A stretch of DNA of 64,000 nucleotides from Bombyx mori (lineage: Eukaryota > Arthropoda > Insecta > Lepidoptera > Bombycidae), in contig NC_085107.1 of assembly GCF_030269925.1 (NCBI RefSeq), positions 10,230,001-10,294,000 on the forward strand, read 5' to 3'. This document shows, piece by piece, positions 36,001 through 48,000 of the stretch. The stretch's first letter is position 1. The number at the start of each line of letters is the position of its first letter. The notes below the pieces were generated by a model that was not told the DNA's origin, did not search any database, and saw only the letters and a list, made by a program, of their open reading frames with translations. A program made the position numbers and the translations under genes.

Positions 36001-39000
36001 TGTCGCCAATAGGTTGACGACACAACATGAAAGCAGGAAAGGACAAATTAATAAAACTATTTAAGCCTATCCCGCGAGACTACCGACATGGGGCGTCTTT
36101 ATTCAACTATCATTGTTCCGATACTTGCATCAGTACACGGCTTGATAGTGAAACATTTTAAAAAACTTTCGTTATTCTGCTGACTCAGAAGCTTTGTACA
36201 GAAAACTGTTATTCTTGATACGGCGCGTATTGTGAGAAGGTTTCTCGCTCTTATGTATTTTTTAACTCTTTTTTTAATACTTTCTAATTTAGTCAGATTT
36301 TAAGAAATATACCTAATTTTGAGATAATCTATCAGTCACCATCCTACCTACATATTTCAGATGCGAATCATTCCTCTAGTCCGAAGGGTAATCGTTTTAC
36401 AATACCGGTGAGCGACAGTTTTAGTGATGTATATTGACTCCTTTATTTACTTACCAGGGAGACCATGAGCTCAAAAACTGCTCATATTTAGAGCATAATT
36501 AAAATTACGTAAATTCGTGAAAAAAGTTTTTCATAAAATAAGGTCGCATAGCCTAAGCATGTCGAAGAAATGAAACCTATATGATTAAAAAAAAAACTGT
36601 CAGTGAATACACAATATCCATTAAGATCGGGCTCAATAAAGTAAATTTTGTGAGTGAAAATTTATAAAAATGTTCAATTGCGCACCTATGTTCATGTTAT
36701 GTCCTAGTATAAAATTATTTTGTTTCTTGTTACCGTGTGCTGCATTTTTGGGTATGCTAGGAATGTATATAGGGAATTTCTTTTCGTATTACCATCAACT
36801 TGTTTACACCAAAATGAATTCATTAGTTGGTGCTTCAAATTTATAAAACCAACCACCAAACCAAATTAAAAAATTGCAAAAATCTTCTTTCCGACCCCAC
36901 TAAATTGATTTGACTATGGGAGCATCGATGCCAATGGTTACCAAGGCGACAGTATATTTTATAAACAACACGAAGCCAGACATCATCGAACAGTTTTCAA
37001 AGATGATGACTGATGAAGAAAAATCGAAAATAGCGAAACTACTACATGATGTCGCTGTCAAAGAAAATCAATTACCTGAACGTTGTTCTGGTCTTGTAAA
37101 AGATATTCGGGAAAAGTTCGGTAAAGATTCTAATGAAGACGAGGACAAAGTCGAATCCGTTGACGAAACGTATGAAAATCCATACATAGTTGATAAATCA
37201 CAACTTGAAGAAATAGAAAGGAAACTGGAACCATTGATGTCAAAAAATAAAAGGTCAGTTACGAGTATGTAACGTGTTTAGGTTTAGGTAATCCTTTATA
37301 AAAACATCATTTTTTATTAACTCTCGTTCCAAAAGGACGATTTGAAAACCCGTCTTAATTTATTTATCTTTATATCAATATGGTTTTATTTAATTTAAAT
37401 TTCGAAGTGACTAGTGATATGCTATTAGTTTTTTGTTGAGTCCGCGTGGGACTCACCACCACCCTGCCTATTTCTGCCGTGAAACAGTAATGCGTTTCGG
37501 TTTGAAGGGTGGGGCAGCCGTTGTAACTATACTTGAGACCTTAGAACTTATATCTCAAGGTAGGTGGCGCATTTGCGTGATGTCTATGGGCTTCAGTAAC
37601 CACTTAGCACCAGGTGGAGCCCCAACTAAGCAATAAAAAAAAAGCACATTCAATTGAGTCATAGAAAGAAATGTATGCAATATAATACAAAATTGCTCAA
37701 GATCTTATATTTTACAGAAATAGTGTAGCGTCTCCTAATCTAATAGGCCACGAGTCAGATCCTAAGCGGCCATGGCGAACCAACTCCAATAAAGAAAAAC
37801 TGCTCCGGATCGACAACGAGCTAAAACGACACTTGGACAAAGCTACAGACCTGATCGCCCCTTTGTCGGATGGAGAAATGAGTGATATAATAAAACAAAG
37901 TCGAGAAGAATCTATTACGACACGCCCTGTCGAGTATGTCCGACTGGTAGATACTGTAGAGGAAGCAAAGAAAACTTTATTTAATTTTCAGTACAGAGCT
38001 GTTTGCAATAGTACTGCGACGGCGATATTACGAGAGGCGCACGCACCAGTTGATCAAAACGAACCTCATAAAATCTAGCTAATCCTGTTCGGATTGCAGT
38101 ACAAATGTGTTAAATAAAAATATTACTTGTTTACTCTTAATGAGCAATAAATTTGTATGAACATTTCATTAAAAGATTTTCCCTAACATTTTTAGTTGAA
38201 TAATGTTAATGTAACAAAGATAAAATAAAAATAAATTTCTGTTTCCTAGCTTTAGGGAAAATTGCTACTTTAAAAAGAATTTATTTGTATATTTACATAC
38301 ATTGCATTTGAAACCGATCGAATAGCTAGGCTAATACTCGTAAAATTATCATCTCAACGTGTCTTTTTAAATATAGATTTTTACTATTCATGCTTTTTGG
38401 TAGCTATTAAAATACTATTATCAGAATATGTAACCGGAGGCCAATAACAGACCAATCCAAAGTAGTAAGGCTTATTATATTTAAATATCTCATCAATATT
38501 CTTGGTGAAATGAAAGATTTCATTCAATGCAATAAGTACACTATAATAGTTTTCTCCTCCTATAAATCCCGCTCAACACCAGATGGGTACGTGTGTATAA
38601 AAATCGGCAATTTTCCATACACTCGGGCAGGATCACCGGAGTCTTGTCTTTTCTTTTATTTAATACTTGTTAAGTTTATTTTTACACTCGTTTATCACCA
38701 TTTTATTTTTCATCATCTAAAGTTTAGTAAAGAACATAAGAGGCCAAGTGGTGATCATTTTCTGAAATTTGTTGGTGAGTTTATTTATGTTATAATTTCA
38801 AAGTATTTTTATTATTATTATTCACACTTATGAAAAAAAAAAACTAGCTGGTTTAAAATCTACCATAATGCATTTTGGCATATGCGGCTAATCGTTTTAA
38901 TTTAGTATAAGTAAATTCCATTAGGTTTCTTGGCATAGTGAAGGCAATATAACCGACCACACTAGCCTTCCCGCCAATAGAAAAGTTACAGTTGCTGAAA

Positions 39001-42000
39001 AGGGTCATGAATCTCGCTATACGAGCGAGGTCATAGCTTATTTTAGCTGCGAATGACGTCATACATAATAACGTTGCATTAAGCCACGTGTCAAAGCTTG
39101 CACGGGAATTCAGCAGGATAAGGACTGTCCACTAGCACAATTACACATTAGATGGATCATACTTATGGATGTTCATTCTTTCGATTTCCAATACAAGCTT
39201 ATTAAGTATTCAAATAATTCACAATTTAAGTAGCTCAGGGCCTATCTGATTTAAGTAAACGAAATGGATCACTGTATTGAGGTACCAATAGGCATTATGG
39301 TGTTATGTACCCGTGCAAACTTTGTGACTTCATTTTTAGGTAGTGGCCAATATATTTCCAGACCTGAAACAAGACGATGTTTTATACAAAGTCTCGGTGT
39401 TATGAAAGAGCTTCGGATGTTGGCTTTGGAATACTCTCATATAGCCGATGGAACGGGAGGAGCTCTAATATCTTTATTACCCGTCCTGAAAAGACCAAAT
39501 TTTCGCTTGCAGGTTGTATTTTAAAACTAAACAAAACTGTTATGTTTTCATGAGAGAAATTACAGTCAAACCTGGATAAGCGAGAGTTCAAGGGAGCACA
39601 ATCTCATTCTCGCTTAAAGAGGTTTCTCACTAGCCCGAGTCTCTCGCTAATGCTCCGTCTGAATTTCATTTCGCAATTTTCTGGATTCAAACGTATTCAC
39701 TATTTTAGGTTTATCACTTAATGACAGTACTTTAATTTTCCGTTTAGACATGATGCTGAACAGAACTTTCCTTCGCAACTGATTAACAATAAACTGAGTA
39801 AGTCCGACAAACAGGACGGTACACAGGCGTACGTGTCCATTCGAAAAGAATGTGATAAAATAACAACGTTATTTAGTTCCACGAAATAGAATAGGTTCAA
39901 TATTGACGAGAAAACAATACAAAAACAATGGAAGGAAGTTCTACAAAAGTTAAGAATGAGTCATAAAATAGCAGATGTTAAATTTGTAATTAGTTTTTGC
40001 ACTTGTTCCTCCTAAATAATATAAATAAATAAAGCTCGACTGTCGCTTATAGAGGTATAGATAAGTAGCAGTCTCACTTACGGGTTCCATGAGGGAAAAA
40101 CGACTCTCTCTTACAGAGGTTTCTGTTTCTCGCTAATAGAGGTTTTGGGAGCTTAAAATGACGGGTCCTGGCTATTACTCTCACTTATAGAGTTTTCTCA
40201 CTTATCCAGTTCTCACTTACCCAGGTTTGACTGTATATTAAAATTTTAGTTTAGGTAGTCGAACAAGAAACTTTCTAAACGTAGAGATTAAGGATGAACT
40301 ATAAATAAATATATTTGAGACATTTCAGACCTTGAAAAGAGAACTGCACATGTTCGCTATTTCGTTGAGGGCCCTTAAAGTATCTAACTCTACCCATTAT
40401 TCAGAATACCTATGTTTGTTTATCTACTATTTTGTCGCCACGTCTGGCTTTCATATGCAACCATTCATTATTTACTAAATGTACTAAATGTATGTACTCC
40501 AGAATCTTAAAACTTAATATTATTTTAAGAATAACTTAATCTGAATTAACTTCGATTACTGATGATACAATAATTTTATATCCCCTAGAATTTCATTAAT
40601 AAAAACGTATATTTCAGTTAATTTGTCGTGAAAATCACGTACCTGGACGTACGAACGCAGCTCTCGGAGTGGGCGGATATAATATTCCAGATACGGCTTG
40701 GAGGAGAGTTTCTATAGCCTGTCCAGATCTTTACCTGTTCATGGCATTTGGTTTGAAATTCGTTTTTAAATTCTATACTAATCACAGTTTTGTACAGAAA
40801 GCCTCTAATCTATACTAATATTATAAACCTGAAAGGTTTGTTTGTTTGAACGCGTTAATCTCAGGAACTACTGGTCCGATTTGAAAAATTCTTTCAGTGT
40901 TAGATAGCCCATTTATCGAGGAAGGCTATGTAACATCACGCTAAGACCAATGCAAGCGGAGCACCACTGTTTCTTACTGGTGGTAGGACCTCTTGTGAGT
41001 CCGCACGGGTGGGTACCACCACCCTGCCTATTTCTGCCGTGAAGCAGTAATGCGTTTCGGTTTGAAGGGTGGGGCAGCCGTTGTAACTATACTTGAGACC
41101 TTAGAACTTGTATCTCAAGGTGGGTGGCGCATTTACGTTGTGGATGTCTATGGGCTCCAGTAACCACTTAACACCAGGTGGGCTGTGAGCTCGTCCACCC
41201 ATCTAAGCAATAAATTAAAAAAAAAGCCAATAAAGAATGTTTCAAAATGGGGGTTTTAATCCCTTTTGAGAGCTTCCACTGCGTGCGCTGCGGAAACGGT
41301 TAAAGTTTCGCTAAAGTAATGTATGAGAGTATTCTCTGTATCTGTATCTGTCTAATGTATGAGAGTCTCTTTTGAAGTCGGTTAAAAAACGTGATTTTGG
41401 TACCTTAAATAACTCTTTAACATTCTATTATTCAAAAATATTCTCACTTTCTACGTAAATGAAGAGGCGGGTAAAATTTAGCGTTATGCCAAAGTAACTA
41501 TTTCACGCGGACGAAGTCGCGAGCAAAAGCTAGTGTAGAATATATGTATTTCCTTGAAGATGAAAATAGAGAACGTTATTGTAGCTTAAAAAAAAAAAAC
41601 AATTTTCTAGATAGAATCTGGGACAACGATAATGTGAGACGTTTTTTATCTCCAAGTATCCCGCTTTGTGAAACGCATCTCCACATCGGCATTCATGTAA
41701 AACTGGTAGAAAGGAAGGACAGCGATCTCTCCTGTTTTGTGCGACATTTGGCGTTTAATTATGCCAGTACACTATGTAGGTATTTTGATTTATCTAGGTA
41801 CTAGTAGTAAATAATTAAATAGAATGAAAAAAAAACACGTTTTAATTTTAACAATTAAAATTAATCGTTTTTAATTAATAATATAATTTAAATAATAATT
41901 TTCCCAAATTTGATGCTCATTAACTGCAATCTATGAAATTTTTCCAACCTTGGTACACATAATTGCAAAGTTCCTTGATAGCTAAAATGAGATCGATTGG

Positions 42001-45000
42001 CTTGTAACACACCAGGTAACCTACCATATTATTTTAGGTCCGCGTTCAGCTTCGTTTCATTCCGATAGAGGCACCCGTCACGCGCGGACGTGCTCATCGA
42101 CCACTCGATCGCCCGGCCTTTGTTCGCCCGGCTTTTGTTAGCCCGGCCATTGTTCGCGCGGCCTGTGTTCGTGGTACATCTGCCGACTAAGTGCTCTTCC
42201 TGGAAGTTTTTATTTGTTTTGTTTCCTTTTGTTATTTCTGTGTTCGTGGTACATCTGCCGACAAACTGTCTTCCTGGAAGTGTTTAATTCCATTTCTTTT
42301 TGTTATTTCCGTTTTGTTGTGATTTTTCTTTGTCCTGCAGTAATCGTGCCGCATCGCCACCTGTGTTCAATAGAACCGCTCAGGTCCGAGAAGTTGGGGC
42401 CTCGCCGCAAGGCGAGTGTTTTCTAAGACCCAGGGTAGCCCCACCTGGGCACGTAGACATCATGGACGCTGTATTTGCGGAATTTCTCCGGCTTCGCTAC
42501 CCAAAGCTCACTTCCGAGTTTCAGGCCTTCAAGGCCGATCACACTGCGAGCCCTCTCGTGGACTCCACCGAGCTCGCTGCTCCTGCGTCGCCTGTACCTG
42601 CGTGCAAAGCTTCTGCATCGAGCACCGCAGCCTCCGTCGTGCCTGCCGTTCCCGCGTCGCCTATACTGGCGAGTAAAACTGCTGCGTCGTCCGCCGTGGT
42701 CACCGTTCCAGCAGCGCGATCATCCGCGGCCTCCGTCGCGCCGTCCAAAACACCTACTCGTAGGTCACCTGCGCCCGCCTCCTCGTCCTCCGACTCTGAC
42801 TCGGAGATGGAGGTCGACCTCGCTCCCGCCTCATCGACGGATGGATTCACCCTGGTGCAAAAGGGTAAGAAGCGTGCCGCGGAGTCTCGAGCTCCCGCGG
42901 CCGCTAAAATTAGCAAAGCCGCGAACGCGTCGCGCCCCCGCCCTCAGACTCCCGTTGCGCCTCCAGCCCGTGCCACTCCGTCGCCGCGTCCGGTGGCACA
43001 AAATAAAGCCCAGACCCCTCCCCCGGTAATCCTTCAAGAGAAGGCAGCTTGGGAACGAGTTTCCCTGGCCCTTAAGGCCAAAAATATCAATTTTACGAAT
43101 GCCCGTAACCTCGCGAACGGCATTCAAATTAAGGTTCGAACATCCGACGACCATAGGGCCCTCTCTTCTTACCTCCGTAAGGAGCGTATAAGTTTCCACA
43201 CATATACGCTCCAGGAGGAGCGCGAACTCCGTGCCGTTATACGTGGCATCCCTAAAGAGTTGGATGCCGAGCTCGTCAAGGCCGACCTTCTCGAACAAGG
43301 CCTACCGGTTAACTCCGTACACCGCATGCACACAGGCCGCGGAAGGGAGCCATATAATATGGTTCTCGTCGCCCTCCAGCCTACCCCCGAGGGTAAGCAA
43401 ATATTCAACATCCGAACGGTCTGTAGCCTTTCCGGAATCGCAGTCGAAACCCCACACAAGAAAGGCACACCTAGCCAGTGCCATAACTGCCAATTATACG
43501 GGCATTCTTCCCGTAACTGTCACGCGCGCCCCCGATGCGTCAAGTGCTTAGGCGATCACGCCACGGCCCTATGCACTCGCGATCAAAAAACCGCGACAGA
43601 ACCGCCTAGCTGCGTCCTGTGTCGAACACAGGGTCACCCCGCAAATTACCGCGGATGCCCCCGAGCCCCGAAAATAAATCGCCGCGTCGCCCGCCAAAAC
43701 CGCCTCCGAGCTTCCGGCCCAGACATCAAAGCCTCGGCACCCTCTGTGTCGCAGGCTAAGCCAGCGTTCGTTCCGGCGCCGGTGCCCAGTGTCTCGGCCT
43801 GGGCGAAACCGCTGCCGTACATGAACACGGCTACAACTCCCTCCTCCGCGATTCGTCCCGCCCCCGCGACTCGTCCCTCTCCCGCGACTTGCCCTCCGAC
43901 CGCGTTCGACAATCTCGCTTTAGCGATCGACTTCTTTCAGTCGATCAACTTTGAGCGCGTTAACGCTTTGGGCGACGCCATTCGCTCTGCCTCCACTGCA
44001 CAACACTTTATCGCCGTTGTGCAAGAATACGCCGACGTATACGCGTCATTAAATACGTACGTCCTCCCCTCTCTCCGCCGGTAATCAATGGCGTATATAA
44101 GTAGAATAAAGCCCCTATCCGTAACGATAGGATTTTTTAACGCTTACGGTCTCGCAAATCAGCGTGATCAGGTTTCTGACTTTTTGCGTGACCATCAAAT
44201 TGATATCTTTTTAGTGCAGGAGACCCTACTTAAGCCCGCGCGCCGTGACCCTAAAATCGCGAACTATAACATGGTCAGGAACGACAGGCTCTCTGCTCGT
44301 GGTGGTGGTACCGTCATTTATTATAGAAGAGCCCTGCATTGCGTCCCACTCGATCCTCCCGCGCTCGCTAATATCGAAGCATCAGTGTGCCGAATCTCAC
44401 TGACGGGACACGCGCCGATCGTTATCGCGTCCGTTTATCTTCCACCGGATAAGATCGTTCTAAGCAGTGATATCGAGGCGCTGCTCGGCATGGGGAGCTC
44501 TGTCATTCTGGCGGGCGACCTAAATTGTAAACACATTAGGTGGAACTCACACACCACAACCCCGAATGGCAGGCGGCTTGACGCGTTAGTCGATAATCTC
44601 GCCTTCGATATCGTCGCTCCGCTAATCCCGACTCACTACCCGCTAAATATCGCGCATCGCCCGGATATACTCGACATAGCGTTATTAAAAAACGTAACTC
44701 TGCGCTTACACTCGATCGAAGTAGTTTCAGAGTTAGATTCAGACCACCGTCCCGTCGTTATGAAGCTCGGTCGCGCTCCCGATTCCGTTCCCGTCACGAG
44801 GACTGTGGTGGATTGGCACACGCTGGGCATCAGCCTGGCTGAATCTGATCCACCATCGCTACCGTTTAGCCCGGACTCTACCCCGTCTCCTCAGGATACC
44901 GCTGAAGCCATAGACATCTTAACGTCACACATCACCTCGATATTAGATAGGTCATCGAAACAAGTTGTAGCGGAGGACTTCCTTCACCGCTTCAAATTGT

Positions 45001-48000
45001 CCGACGATATTAGGGAACTCCTTAGAGCTAAGAACGCCTCGATACGCGCCTACGACAGGTATCCTACCGCGGAAAATCGTATTCGAATGCGTGCCCTACA
45101 ACGCGACGTAAAGTCTCGCATCGCCGAAGTCCGAGATGCCAGATGGTCTGATTTCTTAGAAGGACTCGCGCCCTCCCAAAGGTCTTACTACCGCTTAGCT
45201 CGTACTCTCAAATCGGATACGGTAGTAACTATGCCCCCCCTCGTAGGCCCCTCAGGCCGACTCACGGCGTTCGATGATGACGAAAAAGCAGAGCTGCTGG
45301 CCGATACGTTGCAAACCCAGTGCACGCCCAGCACTCAATCCGTGGACCCTGTGCATGTAGAATTAGTAGACAGTGAGGTAGAACGCAGAGCCTCCTTGCC
45401 ACCCTCTGATGTGTTACCACCCGTCACCCCGATGGAAGTTAAAGACTTGATCAAAGACCTACGTCCTCGCAAGGCTCCCGGTTCCGACGGTATATCCAAC
45501 CGCGTTATTAAACTTCTACCCGTCCAACTCATCGTGATGTTGGCATCTATTTTCAATGCCGCTATGGCGAACTGTATCTTTCCCGCGGTGTGGAAAGAAG
45601 CGGACGTTATCGGCATACATAAACCCGGTAAACCAAAAAATCATCCGACGAGCTACCGCCCGATTAGCCTCCTCATGTCTCTAGGCAAACTGTATGAGCG
45701 TCTGCTCTACAAACGCCTCAGAGACTTCGTCTCATCCAAGGGCATTCTCATCGATGAACAATTCGGATTCCGTACAAATCACTCATGCGTTCAACAGGTG
45801 CACCGCCTCACGGAGCACATTCTTGTGGGGCTTAATCGACCAAAACCGTTATACACGGGAGCTCTCTTCTTCGACGTCGCAAAAGCGTTCGACAAAGTCT
45901 GGCACAACGGTTTGATTTTCAAACTATTCAACATGGGTGTGCCGGATAGTCTCGTGCTCATCATACGGGACTTCTTGTCGAACCGCTCTTTTCGATATCG
46001 AGTCGAGGGAACCCGCTCCTCCCTACGACCTCTCACAGCTGGAGTCCCGCAAGGCTCTGTCCTCTCACCCCTCCTATTTAGCTTATTCGTTAACGATATT
46101 CCCCGGTCGCCGCCGACCCATTTAGCTTTATTCGCCGACGACACGACTGTTTACTATTCCAGTAGAAACAAGTCCCTAATCGCGAAGAAGCTTCAGAGCG
46201 CAGCCCTAGCCCTAGGACAGTGGTTCCGAAAATGGCGCATAGACATCAACCCAGCGAAAAGTACTGCGGTGCTCTTTCAGAGGGGAAGCTCCACACGGAT
46301 TTCCTCCCGTATTAGGAGGAGGAATCTCACACCCCCGATTACTCTCTTTAGTCAATCCATACCCTGGGCCAGGAAGGTCAAGTACCTGGGCGTTACCCTG
46401 GATGCATCGATGACATTCCGCCCGCATATAAAATCAGTCCGTGACCGTGCCGCGTTTATTCTCGGTAGACTCTACCCCATGATTTGTAAGCGGAGTAAAA
46501 TGTCCCTTCGGAACAAGGTGACACTTTACAAAACTTGCATAAGGCCCGTCATGACTTACGCGAGTGTGGTGTTCGCTCACGCGGCCCGCACGCACATAGA
46601 CACCCTTCAATCTCTACAATCCCGCTTTTGCAGGTTAGCCGTCGGAGCTCCGTGGTTCGTGAGGAACATTGACCTACACGACGACCTGGGCCTCGAATCT
46701 ATACAGAAATACATGAAGTCAGCGTCGGAACGGTACTTCGATAAGGCTATGCGTCATGATAATCGCCTTATCGTAGCCGCCGCTGACTACTCCCCGAATC
46801 CTGACCATGCAGGAGCCAGTCACCGTCGACGCCCTAGACACGTCCTTACGGATCCATCAGATCCAATAACCTTCGCACTAGACGCCTTCAGCTCTAGGAG
46901 CAGGCTTAGGGACCTCGGTAACCGTACTCGTCGAACTCGACAAAGAGTTCGCCGTGCAACCTAACCCATGAATCAGCTCGCTGAGTTTCTCGCCGGATCT
47001 TCTCAGCGGGTCGCGATTCCGATCCGGTAGTAGATTCATTCGCGAAGCAGCTGCTCTTGAGCTGTTAGGTCTCCTTCGGAGGCGCTCGGGTAGCTGTTAG
47101 CAAATCCCACCCCTCCTGGCTGAGCCTTTGCTCGCCCACCTGTCCTGGTGAAACTGGAAAGGCCTCCGGGCCACCAGTAATCCTTCAATCATAAAAAAAA
47201 AAAAAAAAAAAGCTTCGTTTATGGACATCAGCAGTCCAGACCACTTCCGCTAAATAGTTAAGCAAAATTTTCTCCCAAGTTGGGGAACAGAATTTCTTTT
47301 TTTTTTGTTATTAGTCAATAAATAAGTTAAGTGTTTGTATCGCGAGTTTTAGTGCCCTCAATAATTATCTAAATACATATCTGTAAAAATGAAAAGAGAA
47401 AATGTAATAACATAATAATAATATGAATCTAGATCTTAAAATATCGATGTTTATGGTTTTGGAATTTAGATACAATAATCGAATGATAATAATAAATTGA
47501 AGTAAATTGGCTCAACGTTGACCGCGGCAGTTTATTTCGTAGGCAACTATACCTATACTTAAACCTTGTTTGTCTCATCCGGGACGTATACCGCAAGCGT
47601 TACCGGATCAACGTCGAACCATCAGCTACTCTGCTTAAAAATGCTGAGATCTTTACTCGGTACTTTACTGTTTTGTCAAAATAAGAATAAAGTAAAATGA
47701 CCAGTAACATTCTGTTACTTCATTTAAGTAAGTGATCAGAGAATGTTGTATTACTCGATGGTGTCATTAGACTAGTCGATTCACGATTAGAGTCATTGTC
47801 TTTGTTATAGGTAGTATTTGATATTTCTATTTGTTCATATTTCTATACCCATACCGCAAAAAATTCAACAAGTTATTGTTGCCTTTGAACATGACCTCAT
47901 GTCAAGATGAGTGGTAGTGTTCACTCAGGCAACCGCTTAATACCAAATGAGCTTTGAGCTTGCTTACACATCTATACATAAAAATCAGTAAATACATTAA

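Larger units (their letters stand above)
42058..47210 (+). mobile_element. Full-length jockey-clade LINE with intact ORFs
   Basis: 5,153 bp from CATTCCGATAGAGGC to an 18-A tail (47193-47210), flanked by a perfect 10-bp target-site duplication AGCTTCGTTT at 42048-42057 and 47211-47220. It has a 5' UTR with tandem repeats and an internal promoter, a gag-like ORF1, an endonuclease-reverse-transcriptase ORF2 and a 230-nt 3' UTR. That is a complete architecture for the jockey clade; it resembles silkmoth elements of the BMC1 type, though I cannot confirm the name. It sits in the 7.5-kb intron of the FBXO39-like gene in the same orientation. Intact frames, clean duplication and uniform A-tail imply a recent insertion. 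Confidence 0.93.

Noticed and set aside
42090..42287. 65-codon open frame across the LINE leader repeats
   Set aside because: Its repeating ARPLF units come from the 15-bp tandem repeats; lies upstream of ORF1 in the 5' UTR.
42475..43551. Long open frames in other frames of the LINE ORF1 region (184, 155, 106 codons)
   Set aside because: Arginine/proline-rich shadows caused by high GC content; ORF1 has the zinc knuckles and fits the family.
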